From NCBI RefSeq assembly GCF_900111005.1, contig NZ_FOFV01000004.1, positions 62,001 to 126,000 of the forward strand: a stretch of DNA of 64,000 nt, in the 5' to 3' direction. The position numbers and the translations under genes are program-made. The notes under the pieces were generated by a model that was not told the DNA's origin, did no database searches, and saw nothing but the letters and a program-made list of their open reading frames with translations. This DNA comes from Lentzea albida. Lineage in GTDB: Bacteria > Actinomycetota > Actinomycetes > Mycobacteriales > Pseudonocardiaceae. Shown here piece after piece: positions 35,918 to 44,985 of the stretch. How positions within the stretch are numbered: position 1 is the stretch's first letter; every line of letters begins with the position of its first letter.

Positions 35918-38404
35918 GTGGATCGAGCCTCACTGCCCGTCGTGTCCGTCGTCGTCGTGAACTACAAGGGCGCGGACGACACCATCACCTGCGTGCGCGG
36001 GCTGGCCGAGGTGGACCACCCGGCCGAGCTGCTCGAAGTGATCGTCGTCGACAACGAGGCGCACGACACCGCACGGCTGAAGGCGGCGCTGCCCGGCGTC
36101 AAGATCGTCACCTCGGAGCGCAACCTCGGCTTCGCGGGCGGCTGCAACCTCGGCGTCGAGCACGCCACGGGCGGGATCCTCGCGTTCCTCAACAACGACG
36201 CCCGCGCGGACCGGAACTGGATCAAGGCCGCGATCAGGGTCTTCCACACCGAACCGGCGGTCGCCTCGGTCGCGAGCAAGGTCCTCGACTGGGACGGCGA
36301 GAAGATCGACTTCGTCGACGGCGGGCTGACGTGGTTCGGCATGGGCTACAAGCGGCACGCCGGCCAGGACGACGACGGCAGCCACGACGGCCCGAAGGAC
36401 GTGCTGTTCGGCACCGGGTCGGCGATGTTCGTCCGGACCGAGGTCTACAAGCAGCTCGGCGGGTTCGACGAGCGGTTCTTCATGTTCTACGAGGACGTCG
36501 ACCTCGGCTGGCGGCTCAACCTGCGGGGCTGGCGCGTCCGCTACGAACCTGCGTCGCTCACGTTCCACCGCCACCACGCGTCGATGAAGTCGATCGACCA
36601 CAGCCGCGAGCTGTACCTGCTCGAGCGCAACGCGCTCATGTCGCTGTACAAGAACTTCTCCGACGAGACGCTCGCGAAGGTGCTGCCGGCCGCGCTCGCG
36701 CTGTGCGTGCGCCGGGCGACGGCCCGCGGTGAGATCGATCCCACGCAGCTGGAGATCACCCGCCGCCCGGCCGATCCCGCCTCCGACCGCGAGCCCGTCG
36801 GGGTGTCGCGCGAGGCGCTCGCCGGGTTCCTCGCGATCGACCAGTTCGTCGAGGCGATGCCGTCGCTCGCCGAGTCGCGCAAGAAGGAACAGGCCGCGCG
36901 CCGGATGTCGGACGTCGACCTGGTTCCGTTGATGCGCAAGGCGTTGGAGCCCGCCTATCCCCTGCCGCGCTACCTCGCCGCACACGACATCCTCGTGGAC
37001 GTGCTGGGCCTCGACGACGTGTTCGGCAAGCCGCGCAAGATCCTCGTGATCACCGGTGACGCGATCTCCGACCGGATGGCGGGTCCCGCGATCCGCGCCT
37101 GGCACATGGCGGACGTGCTGTCGGGCGAGCACCAGGTCCGGCTCGTCACGACGAACCCGCTGTGCGCGCCGCCCGACGCCCCGTTCGCCGTGGAGCGCGC
37201 CCGGCAGAAGGAACTGCCGGCGCACGTCGAGTGGGCGGACGTGGTCGTGGTGCAGGGCCACGCGCTGGAGATGGCGGGCGACGTGAAGAAGCAGTCGTCG
37301 ACCAAGATCGTCGTCTGTGACATGTACGACCCGATGCACCTGGAACTGCTGGAGCAGGGCAAGGACAACGCGGACGACAAGCGCGCCCTCGACATCGAGG
37401 CCGTCACCAAGGTGCTCAACACCCAGCTCGAACGCGGCGACTTCTTCCTGTGCGCCTCGGAACGGCAGCGGCACTTCTGGCTCGGCCACCTGGCCGCGCT
37501 CGGCCGGCTCACGCCCGCGTTGTACGACAACGACCCCACGACGCAGTCGCTGCTCGGGATCGTCCCCTTCGGACTGTCGGGCAAGCCGCCGCAGCGCACC
37601 GGTCCGGCGATCAAGGACGTGGTGCCGGGCGTCACGGACGCCGACAAGGTCGTGATCTGGGCCGGTGGCGTCTACAGCTGGTTCGACCCGCTGTCGCTGA
37701 TCGAGGCGGTGGACCACCTGCGCAGGCGGCAGCCGTCCGCGAAGCTGTACTTCCTCGGCATGAAGCACCCGAACCCCGAGGTCCCGGACATGGACATCGC
37801 CGGCCAGACGCGGGCGTTGTCCGCGAAGCTGGGGCTGACCGGTGAGCACGTGTTCTTCAACGACGGGTGGGTGCCGTACAACGAGCGGCAGAACTGGCTG
37901 CTCGACGCGGACTGCGGTGTCACCACGCACTACGAGCACGTGGAGACCACGTTCGCGTTCCGCACGCGGGTGCTCGACTACCTGTGGGCGGGCCTGCCGA
38001 TCGTCACCACGTCCGGCGACTCGTTCGCGGACCTGGTGGAGCGGGAGGAGTTGGGCGTCGTCGTGCCCCCGGAGGACCCGGTGGCGCTCGCCGACGCGTT
38101 GGAGAAGGTGCTCTACGACGAGGAGTTCGCGGCCGCGTGCCGCGAGCGCATCGCCGTCGTGCGCGAGCGGTTCACCTGGGAGACGGCACTCGCGCCCCTG
38201 GCCGAGTTCTGCCGCAACCCCAGGCCCGCCGCGGACCGTCTGCCCGGCTCGGCCCCCATGGTGCGCACACCGGGGCTGAGCACGGCGGACAAGGTGAAGC
38301 GGGACCTGCTGCTGGTGCGCGAGTACCTGGACGCGGGTGGCCCGACCGAGTTGGCCAAGCGGGCGACGGGGCGTCTGCGCAAGATCGCGCGTGGCGGTAG
38401 GTAG
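35918..38404 (+). CDS. GT2-GT4 fusion glycosyltransferase
   Basis: The 828-residue protein joins two enzymes. Residues 1-290 form a GT2 domain (VVSVVVVNYKGADDTITCVR, GILAFLNNDARADRNW, ERFFMFYEDVDLGWRLNL). Residues of about 365-790 form a GT4-like GT-B domain (KILVITGDAISDRMAGPAIR, VVIWAGGVYSWFDPLSLIEA, VLDYLWAGLPIVTTSGDSF). The middle (about 290-360) is helical and charged. Two successive transfers by one polypeptide are likely. The GTG start lies 3 bp after the membrane-protein stop. Confidence 0.88.
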   Translation: MDRASLPVVSVVVVNYKGADDTITCVRGLAEVDHPAELLEVIVVDNEAHDTARLKAALPGVKIVTSERNLGFAGGCNLGVEHATGGILAFLNNDARADRNWIKAAIRVFHTEPAVASVASKVLDWDGEKIDFVDGGLTWFGMGYKRHAGQDDDGSHDGPKDVLFGTGSAMFVRTEVYKQLGGFDERFFMFYEDVDLGWRLNLRGWRVRYEPASLTFHRHHASMKSIDHSRELYLLERNALMSLYKNFSDETLAKVLPAALALCVRRATARGEIDPTQLEITRRPADPASDREPVGVSREALAGFLAIDQFVEAMPSLAESRKKEQAARRMSDVDLVPLMRKALEPAYPLPRYLAAHDILVDVLGLDDVFGKPRKILVITGDAISDRMAGPAIRAWHMADVLSGEHQVRLVTTNPLCAPPDAPFAVERARQKELPAHVEWADVVVVQGHALEMAGDVKKQSSTKIVVCDMYDPMHLELLEQGKDNADDKRALDIEAVTKVLNTQLERGDFFLCASERQRHFWLGHLAALGRLTPALYDNDPTTQSLLGIVPFGLSGKPPQRTGPAIKDVVPGVTDADKVVIWAGGVYSWFDPLSLIEAVDHLRRRQPSAKLYFLGMKHPNPEVPDMDIAGQTRALSAKLGLTGEHVFFNDGWVPYNERQNWLLDADCGVTTHYEHVETTFAFRTRVLDYLWAGLPIVTTSGDSFADLVEREELGVVVPPEDPVALADALEKVLYDEEFAAACRERIAVVRERFTWETALAPLAEFCRNPRPAADRLPGSAPMVRTPGLSTADKVKRDLLLVREYLDAGGPTELAKRATGRLRKIARGGR

Positions 38405-39496
38405 ATGGCGAGATCCCCGAAACCCCTCAAGGTGCTGCTCGACGGCACCCCCCTGCTCGGACACCGCACCGGCATCGGCCGCTACACGGCGGCCCTGGCC
38501 GAAGAGCTCGCGTCGATGTCCGACGACGTGGACGTGCGGGCGGTGGCGTTCACGTTGCGCGGCTGGCGCGCGTTGCGGACGGTGCTGCCGCACGACGTGA
38601 CGGCACGCGGCCTGCCCGTGGCGGCACGGGCGTTGCGCCAGATGTGGCTGCGCGCCCCGTTCCCCCCGGTCGAGGTGCTCGCCGGGTTCACCGACGTCAT
38701 GCACGGCACCAACTTCGTGCTGCCGCCGACCGTGCGGGCGGGCAAGGTCGTCACGATCCACGACCTCGCGTTCCTGGACGCGCCAGGCGACCTGCCGCCG
38801 TCGGACCGCAGGCTGCCCGAGCTCGTGCGCCTGTCGGCCCAGCGGGCGGACGTGATCTGCACGCCGACCGCGGCCGTCGCCTCCGTGGTGGCGGACCGGT
38901 TCTCCGTACCGCTGGACAAGATCGTCGTGACGCCGCTGGGCGTCGACCCCGCGTGGTTCGCGTCCCGCCCGCCGTCTCCGACGTTGCGCGGGCGCCTCGG
39001 GCTGCCGTCGGAGTACCTGCTGTTCGTCGGTGCGGACGGCCCGCGCAAGGGGCTGGAGCACCTGGCCAAGGCGCACGCGTCCGACCCGTCGCTGCCACCG
39101 CTGGTGATCGTCGGACCCGGCCGGTCCGGTGTGGACGGCCGGGTGCTGCGGACCGGCTACCTGTCGGACGTGCACCTGCGTTCGGTGGTGGCCGGGGCGT
39201 CCGCGCTGGTGCTGCCGTCGCGGGACGAGGGTTTCGGGCTGCCGGTGCTGGAAGCGCTGGCCTGCAGCGTGCCCGTCGTGTGCTCGGACGTGCCCGCGTT
39301 GCGCGAGGTCGCCGGTGGGCACGCGCTGCACGTGCCGGTCGGGGACGTCGAGGCGCTGGCGGCGGGGATGGCCGAAGCCGTTGCGGCGCCGTCGACTCCG
39401 GAGGCGCAGTCGGAACGGCGGGCGCACGCGGCCGGGTTCACCTGGCGGCGGTGCGCGGAGAAGACGGTCGAGGCGTATCGGCGCAGCCGTGGCTGA
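38405..39496 (+). CDS. Glycosyltransferase family 4 (GT-B)
   Basis: The 363-residue GT4 protein reads KVLLDGTPLLGHRTGIGRYT, VVTIHDLAFLDAPGDLPPSD, ADGPRKGLEHLAKAHA and DEGFGLPVLEALACSVPVVC. It starts directly after the stop of the fusion gene with no gap and overlaps the DUF6000 gene by 8 bp, so all belong to one transcript. The donor sugar is unknown. Confidence 0.88.
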   Translation: MARSPKPLKVLLDGTPLLGHRTGIGRYTAALAEELASMSDDVDVRAVAFTLRGWRALRTVLPHDVTARGLPVAARALRQMWLRAPFPPVEVLAGFTDVMHGTNFVLPPTVRAGKVVTIHDLAFLDAPGDLPPSDRRLPELVRLSAQRADVICTPTAAVASVVADRFSVPLDKIVVTPLGVDPAWFASRPPSPTLRGRLGLPSEYLLFVGADGPRKGLEHLAKAHASDPSLPPLVIVGPGRSGVDGRVLRTGYLSDVHLRSVVAGASALVLPSRDEGFGLPVLEALACSVPVVCSDVPALREVAGGHALHVPVGDVEALAAGMAEAVAAPSTPEAQSERRAHAAGFTWRRCAEKTVEAYRRSRG

Positions 39497-39992
39497 GCGC
39501 TCCGCGGCTGAGCTCTACGTGGTCGAGGTCTACGGGCGGGTGCTGCACGCGAACTTCCTGTACGACGCCGACCTCGACGGGTTCGTGGCCCGGATCACCG
39601 AGCAGGCGGCGGACATGACGGACGCCGAAATCGAGTCGCTGCTGACCTACCGCAACTGGCGCGACAGGATCGTCGGCGCCTACCTCGCCGGGTTCGGCAG
39701 GCGCACCGCACTCCGGGACACGATCGGAGCGCTGCTCCTCGAGAGCGACCACATCTACGCCGGGCAGGGCTACAGCTTCGCGCTGGCCGCGTTCGGCGAG
39801 GAGGCCGACGCGGACTGGCTCGCCGCCTACCTCGACCGGTGGCTGCGCACCTCGGAGCGGTACGACCAGCCGTGGGCGTTGGGCGCGTTGATGTTCATCG
39901 ACCCCGTGCGCGGGGTGGCCTACGGCCCGGCGGACTCGGAGCACGAGACGATCTGCAGGCTGGTCTCGCTGGTGGGCGCCAGGAAGTCCTGA
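39489..39992 (+). CDS. DUF6000-family protein
   Basis: The 167-residue soluble helical protein matches my memory of the DUF6000 family: RVLHANFLYDADLDGFVARI, TYRNWRDRIVGAYLAGFGRR, HIYAGQGYSFALAAFG and YDQPWALGALMFID. The repeated helical pairs suggest a HEAT-like scaffold. The function is unknown. Its GTG lies within the end of the preceding GT4 gene. The 205 bp that follow (39993-40197) hold nothing I can identify. Confidence 0.7.
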   Translation: MAERSAAELYVVEVYGRVLHANFLYDADLDGFVARITEQAADMTDAEIESLLTYRNWRDRIVGAYLAGFGRRTALRDTIGALLLESDHIYAGQGYSFALAAFGEEADADWLAAYLDRWLRTSERYDQPWALGALMFIDPVRGVAYGPADSEHETICRLVSLVGARKS

Positions 39993-40197
39993 CGCCCCAA
40001 CGTGATCACCGAGAGTGCGGCCTCGGCGAGTGCTTGTCGAGCTGGCTCAGCGACACCTGCCGCGAGCCCGTGACAACCGCAACGCACTTGAGGAAGCGCT
40101 GCCGATCGGAATCCGTTGTCGCGGGTCGCCGCGGTTCGCGCCCGGAATCGAACATGCCGACCAGGCTCCCGCAATCGGAACTGCGGTGCCAGACCGG

Positions 40198-41046
40198 TCA
40201 CTCCAATGGCGCAGCACCGGCACTCGGAGCTACCACTCCCGCGCGCACCGCCTCCGAAAGGGCGCTTCGCCAGTGCGGCAACGGGCGTAGTCCCGCCGCT
40301 GCCCACGCGGCGCCCGACAGCACCGAGTAGGCGGGTCGCGGCGCCGGGCGCGGGAACTCGTCCGTGCCGCACGGCAGGACGCGGGCGGGATCGGCGCCGA
40401 TCTCGGAGAAAACGGCCTGGGCGAACCGGAACCACGTCGTCTCGCCGCCGCCGGTCGCGTGCAGCAGTCGCTGGGACGGCAGGACCGAGGCCAGTTCGAG
40501 CAGGCCCGCGGCGAGGTCGCGCGACCACGTCGGCGAGCCGGTCTGGTCGTCCACAACGGACACCGTCGGCCGCGAGGACTCCAGTGCCGCCATGGTCTTC
40601 ACGAAGTTCGAGCCGCCCGCGCCGTACACCCACGAGGTGCGCACGACGTAGCCGCCCGCTTCCAGCACGCGGCGTTCGCCTTCGAGCTTGGTGCGGCCGT
40701 AGGCGGACTTCGGGCCGACCGCGTCCGAGGTCTCGTACGGTCGCGTGCCCTCGCCGGAGAACACGTAGTCCGTGGAGACGTGGATCATCGGGATGCCCAG
40801 GGAGGCACAGGCTTCCGCGAGCAGGCCGGGGCCGACGGCGTTGACCGCGAACGCGCGGTCCTCGTCGGTCTCGGCCGCGTCGACGGCGGTGTACGCGGCG
40901 CAGTTGATCACCGCGGTGGCACCGGCCAGGTCGGCGGCCGTCACCTTCGTCACGTCCAGCTCGGCCGACGACAGCGCGCGGACGTCGGAGGACAGGGCTG
41001 CGAGGTCGTGGCCGAGCTGGCCACGACCGCCGGGAACGAGGATCAC
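40198..41046 (-). CDS. rmlD: dTDP-4-dehydrorhamnose reductase
   Basis: RmlD performs the last step of dTDP-L-rhamnose synthesis, the NAD(P)H-dependent reduction of dTDP-6-deoxy-L-lyxo-4-hexulose. The 282-residue SDR protein shows VPGGRGQLGHDLAAL, IHVSTDYVFSGEGTRPYETS and the catalytic YGRTKLEGER. The GTG at 41046 begins 5 bp after the rmlB stop; a CTG overlapping that stop is less likely. rmlA and rmlC are not recognisable in the window. Confidence 0.93.
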   Translation of the reverse strand: MILVPGGRGQLGHDLAALSSDVRALSSAELDVTKVTAADLAGATAVINCAAYTAVDAAETDEDRAFAVNAVGPGLLAEACASLGIPMIHVSTDYVFSGEGTRPYETSDAVGPKSAYGRTKLEGERRVLEAGGYVVRTSWVYGAGGSNFVKTMAALESSRPTVSVVDDQTGSPTWSRDLAAGLLELASVLPSQRLLHATGGGETTWFRFAQAVFSEIGADPARVLPCGTDEFPRPAPRPAYSVLSGAAWAAAGLRPLPHWRSALSEAVRAGVVAPSAGAAPLE

Positions 41047-41051
41047 GCCGG

Positions 41052-42038
41052 TCAGCCCTTCTCCAGCGCCGCGCGCTCCTTGAGCGGCTCCCACCAGGCG
41101 CGGTTCTCGCGGTACCACTCGACGGTGTCGGCGAGGCCGACGGCGAAGTCGACCTGCGGCGCGTAGCCGAGCTCCGAGGCGATCTTGGAGATGTCGACCG
41201 AGTAGCGGCGGTCGTGACCCAAGCGGTCCTGCACCGGCTCAACGGCCGACCAGTCACGGCCCGTGGCGGCCAGCAGCCTCTCGGTGAGCTCGCGGTTGGT
41301 GAGCTCGGTGCCACCGCCGATGTTGTAGATCTCGCCCGGCCGGCCGCCCTCGGCGACGAGCTGGATGCCGCGGCAGTGGTCGGCGACGTGGAGCCAGTCG
41401 CGGACGTTCAGCCCGTCGCCGTAGAGCGGCACCTTCCCGCCGTCGATCAGATTCGTGACGAAGAGCGGGATCACCTTTTCGGGGAACTGATACGGCCCGT
41501 AATTGTTCGAGCACCGGGTGATGCTCACCGGAAGACCGTGCGTGCGGTGGAACGCGCGCGCCAGGAGGTCGGAAGAGGCCTTCGAGGCGGAATAGGGCGA
41601 GTTCGGTTCGAGGACGTGCGTCTCGGTCCAGGAACCGGTCTCGATCGAGCCGTAGACCTCGTCCGTGGAGACGTGCACGAACCGCTTCACGCCGGCGTTC
41701 AGCGCGCCCTGCAGCAGCGTTTGCGTGCCGAGGACGTTCGTCAGCACGAAGTCCGCGGAACCGGTGATGGACCTGTCGACGTGCGACTCGGCCGCGAAGT
41801 GCACCACGACGTCGATGCCGCGCATCTGCTCGGCGACCACGGCGGCGTCGCAGATGTCGCCCCGGACGAACTCGAACTTGCCCGCGACCGGTGCGAGGTT
41901 CGTCTCACTGCCCGCGTACGTGAGCTTGTCGAGCACCACCACTTCGGCACCGGCGAACGCCGGGTACGACCCGCTCACCAACTCCCGCACGTAGTGCGAG
42001 CCGATGAACCCGGCCCCACCCGTCACCAGTACGCGCAT
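41052..42038 (-). CDS. rmlB: dTDP-glucose 4,6-dehydratase
   Basis: RmlB makes dTDP-4-dehydro-6-deoxyglucose for rhamnose synthesis. The 328-residue extended SDR shows MRVLVTGGAGFIGSHYVREL, the catalytic HVSTDEVYGSIETGSW, YSASKASSDLLARAF and the substrate segment RCSNNYGPYQFPEKVIPL. The ATG at 42038 has GGAGG 7 nt upstream. It heads an rmlB-rmlD pair and is divergent from the LCP gene. Confidence 0.96.
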   Translation of the reverse strand: MRVLVTGGAGFIGSHYVRELVSGSYPAFAGAEVVVLDKLTYAGSETNLAPVAGKFEFVRGDICDAAVVAEQMRGIDVVVHFAAESHVDRSITGSADFVLTNVLGTQTLLQGALNAGVKRFVHVSTDEVYGSIETGSWTETHVLEPNSPYSASKASSDLLARAFHRTHGLPVSITRCSNNYGPYQFPEKVIPLFVTNLIDGGKVPLYGDGLNVRDWLHVADHCRGIQLVAEGGRPGEIYNIGGGTELTNRELTERLLAATGRDWSAVEPVQDRLGHDRRYSVDISKIASELGYAPQVDFAVGLADTVEWYRENRAWWEPLKERAALEKG

Positions 42039-42164
42039 ACCCGTTCCTCCCGTGGTGTACCCCGCTCGCAGTCTGTCACGTAACCAATCGCTGCAACCCA
42101 CAGCAACGTCACGTCGTCTGACTTATAAAGAACTAAACTCTTGGTCGTGGGGGAGGAAACGGTC

Positions 42165-43706
42165 GTGGGAGGCAGAAGCCTGCCGGTCGGAGTGGTCGGA
42201 AACCGGCCTTCCGCGGCCCTTCGCGCTTTCCTGGTGACGGGGAAGATCTTCGTGGCCCTCGTCTCGACCGCTGTGCTCCTCATCACGTCGTACGGCTGGA
42301 ACCAGCTGCGCACGGCGAACGAGGGCATCGTCAAGACCGAGGTCATCCCGCAGGAACTCGCCGAGCAGGGGCCCAAGCCGCTCGACGGCGCGGTCGACAT
42401 CCTGCTGGTGGGCATGGACAGCCGCACCGACGCGCAGGGCAACCCGCTGTCGAAGGAAGTGCTGGCCATGCTCAACGGTGGCATCGCCGACGGCGAGCAG
42501 AACACCGACACGATGATCCTCGTGCACATCCCGGTCGACGGCACGCGCGCGGTCGCGATCTCGTTCCCCCGCGACTCCTACGTCGAGATGGCGGACGGTT
42601 TCGGCAAGCACAAGCTCAACTCGGCGTTCGCCCGCCAGCGCAACACCGTCGACCAGGAGCTGCGGGCACAGGGCGTGACCGACGAGGCGCGCATCCGCAC
42701 CGAGTCGATGGCCGCCGGCCGCAAGACGCTGATCAAGACGATCGAGGGCCTGTCCGGCAACCAGGTGCGCATCGACCGCTACGCCGAGGTCAACCTGGCG
42801 AGCTTCTACGAGGTCACCAAGGCCATCGGCGGCGTCGAGGTGTGCCTGAACGAGGCCACCTCCGACCGCGACTCCGGCGCGAACTTCCAGGCGGGCCAGC
42901 AGACCATCGAGGGCGCGGCCGCGCTGTCGTTCGTTCGGCAGCGCAAGAACCTGCCGAACGGCGACCTGGACAGGGTCGTGCGCCAGCAGGCGTTCATCGG
43001 CGCCCTCGCGAAGAAGGTGCTGTCGAGCGGCACGCTGACCGACCCGTCCAAGCTCAGCGGGCTGGTCGAAGCAGTGCAGAAGTCGGTGATCCTCAGCTCC
43101 GGCTGGGACATCACGACGTTCGCCGAGCAGATGCAGGGCCTCGTCGGCGGCAACTTCGAGTTCAAGACCATACCGGTGGGCGACCCGACGGACACCTACA
43201 GCGACGGCAACGTGCTGCCGGTGAACCCCGCGCAGGTGCGCAAGTTCCTCACCGACCTGGCGGCGGACAAGGGCTCGGCGAGCAAGTCCCCGACGGTCAC
43301 CACCACCCTCCCGGCGCCGCCGAACTCCTCGATCACCGTGCAGGTCTTCAACGCCGCGGGCGTGCAGGGCCTCGCCGGTGACGTGATGACCACGTTGACC
43401 GCCAAGGGCTTCCTGCGCGGCAACGTCGCGTCGGCGCAGCAGAACAGCGACACCACGGTGGTCCGGTACGGGCCCGGCGAGGAGGGCTCCGCGCGCAAGG
43501 TGGCGGCGGAGCTCGGCCCGAACGTGGCGGTCGAGGAGGACGCGTCCGTCCGAAAGGGACAGATCCACGTCTTCGTCGGCGCGGACTACTCCACGCCCGA
43601 CGACGGCGAGGAGGTCGACCCCCAGGGCGTTCCCGGCACCTCGTCGGCCCCGAGCACGAGCAGCACCCCGAAGATCACAGCGGGTGGACTCGTCTGCGTG
43701 AACTGA
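42165..43706 (+). CDS. LytR-CpsA-Psr glycopolymer ligase with LytR_C domain
   Basis: The 513-residue protein has a short cytosolic N-terminus, one membrane helix (about 22-45), an LCP domain (DILLVGMDSRTDAQGNPLSK, ISFPRDSYVEM, GVEVCLNEATSDRDSGANFQ) and a C-terminal LytR_C domain (ITVQVFNAAGVQGLAGDVM). LCP enzymes transfer lipid-linked glycans onto peptidoglycan outside the cell; the mycobacterial counterpart at this position (Rv3267) attaches arabinogalactan. The GTG at 42165 has GGGAGG 8 nt upstream and is preferred over a TTG at 42141. Confidence 0.92.
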   Translation: MGGRSLPVGVVGNRPSAALRAFLVTGKIFVALVSTAVLLITSYGWNQLRTANEGIVKTEVIPQELAEQGPKPLDGAVDILLVGMDSRTDAQGNPLSKEVLAMLNGGIADGEQNTDTMILVHIPVDGTRAVAISFPRDSYVEMADGFGKHKLNSAFARQRNTVDQELRAQGVTDEARIRTESMAAGRKTLIKTIEGLSGNQVRIDRYAEVNLASFYEVTKAIGGVEVCLNEATSDRDSGANFQAGQQTIEGAAALSFVRQRKNLPNGDLDRVVRQQAFIGALAKKVLSSGTLTDPSKLSGLVEAVQKSVILSSGWDITTFAEQMQGLVGGNFEFKTIPVGDPTDTYSDGNVLPVNPAQVRKFLTDLAADKGSASKSPTVTTTLPAPPNSSITVQVFNAAGVQGLAGDVMTTLTAKGFLRGNVASAQQNSDTTVVRYGPGEEGSARKVAAELGPNVAVEEDASVRKGQIHVFVGADYSTPDDGEEVDPQGVPGTSSAPSTSSTPKITAGGLVCVN

Positions 43707-43710
43707 ATCC

Positions 43711-43742
43711 CCGGCGTAACGCGGTCGCGATAGTTACGCTGG
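43711..43742. terminator. Inverted repeat between the two LCP genes
   Basis: CCGGCGTAAC (43711-43720) pairs with GTTACGCTGG (43733-43742), ten pairs with one G.U. The 12-nt loop contains a small GCG/CGC stem. It follows the first LCP stop by a few bases and precedes the second LCP start by 30 bp. It could be a weak terminator or a regulator site for the second gene. Confidence 0.4.
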
Positions 43743-43772
43743 GAGAGCAGATCCAGTACACGGAGGGCGACG

Positions 43773-44975
43773 TTGAGCACTGCCGCACGCGCGAGAAAAG
43801 CCGCACGGGTCACAGGCCGTGTGGTGATCGCGCTGGTCGCCGTGACGACGCTGGCCTTCTCCGGCTACTTCTGGACCGCGCTGCGCCTGGTCAAGCAGAA
43901 CACCAACACCACGCAGATCCTCCAGGTGCTGGACGACATCCCGAACTCGCCGCCCGTCGAGGACGGCGCGATCGACATCCTGCTGGTGGGCAGCGACAGC
44001 CGCACGGACGCGCAGGGCAGGCCGCTTCCCGCGGACGTGCTGCGCAAGTTGCGGACCGAGGGCACCGACACGGTGAACACGGACACGATCATCGTGATGC
44101 GCGTGCCCCGCAACGGCGGCAAGGCCAGCGCCATCTCGATCCCGCGTGACACGTACCTCCCGATCGCCGGCTTCCGCGAGGACAAGATCAACGCCGCGTA
44201 CGGCGCGGTGAAGTACCTGACCGCCGAACGGCTGCAGGCCGAGGGCGTGAGCGACCAGCAGGAGCGCGAGCGCAGGTCCGACGAGGCGGGGCGCAAGGCG
44301 CTGGTGCAGGCGGTGCAGGACCTGACGGGCATGCGCGTCGACCACTACGCGGAGATCAACCTCTACGGGTTCTACCTGCTCACCGAGGTGATCGGCGGCG
44401 TGCAGGTGTGCCTGAAGGCCGGCACGTCGGACCCGAACTCCGGCGCGAACTTCCGCGCGGGCCCGCAGACGATCTCGGGCGGTGACGCGCTGTCGTTCGT
44501 GCGGCAGCGGAACATGCCCGGCGGTGACCTGGGTCGCATCACCCGGCAGCAGGTGTTCATGTCGCAGGCGATGAAGCAGCTGCTGTCCGCGGGCACGTTC
44601 ACCGACCCGGCGAAGATGAGCGGGCTGCTCGACGCGGTGTCGAAGTCCGTTGTGGTGGACCAGAACCTCGACATCGCGACGCTGGCGGCGCAGGCGCAGG
44701 GCCTCGCGTCGGGCAACGTGGAGTTCGCCACCATCCCGGTGACGAGCATCGACGCCCGCAACGAGCGCGGGCAGAGCGTCGTGACGGTCGACCGCGAGGC
44801 CGTGAAGGCGTGGGTGGCCCAGCTGATCGGCGAGACCACGCCCCCCGCGCCGTCGTCGACCGCGCCCTCCAGCAGCACCCCGGTCGAGCCGTCGCGGTTC
44901 GGTCCTGAAAAGCTGCTGTCGCTGGACGGCGCGCATGCCGTGGCAGCGCGGCAAGATGTGCCCTGCGTCGACTAG
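43773..44975 (+). CDS. LytR-CpsA-Psr glycopolymer ligase without LytR_C domain
   Basis: The 400-residue protein is a tandem paralog of the preceding LCP protein. It has one membrane helix (about 15-35), an LCP domain with DILLVGSDSRTDAQGRPLPA, ISIPRDTYLPIAGF and GVQVCLKAGTSDPNSGANFR, and a Ser/Thr/Pro-rich tail instead of LytR_C. Both catalytic-type Arg/Asp motifs are kept, so it should be active. The TTG start has GGAGG 6 nt upstream. Confidence 0.9.
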   Translation: MSTAARARKAARVTGRVVIALVAVTTLAFSGYFWTALRLVKQNTNTTQILQVLDDIPNSPPVEDGAIDILLVGSDSRTDAQGRPLPADVLRKLRTEGTDTVNTDTIIVMRVPRNGGKASAISIPRDTYLPIAGFREDKINAAYGAVKYLTAERLQAEGVSDQQERERRSDEAGRKALVQAVQDLTGMRVDHYAEINLYGFYLLTEVIGGVQVCLKAGTSDPNSGANFRAGPQTISGGDALSFVRQRNMPGGDLGRITRQQVFMSQAMKQLLSAGTFTDPAKMSGLLDAVSKSVVVDQNLDIATLAAQAQGLASGNVEFATIPVTSIDARNERGQSVVTVDREAVKAWVAQLIGETTPPAPSSTAPSSSTPVEPSRFGPEKLLSLDGAHAVAARQDVPCVD

Positions 44976-44985
44976 GAGTCACCGC

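Noticed and set aside
35930..39427. An uninterrupted reading frame of over 1100 codons on the minus strand opposite the glycosyltransferase operon
   Set aside because: It is the antisense of genes with clear GT2/GT4 motifs. Its translation is rich in Arg, Val, Asp and His with no recognisable domain, as expected from high-GC codon bias.
39993..40197. Possible small gene between DUF6000 and rmlD
   Set aside because: Readings through this 205-bp stretch have no plausible start signal, no family resemblance and extend as antisense into rmlD.
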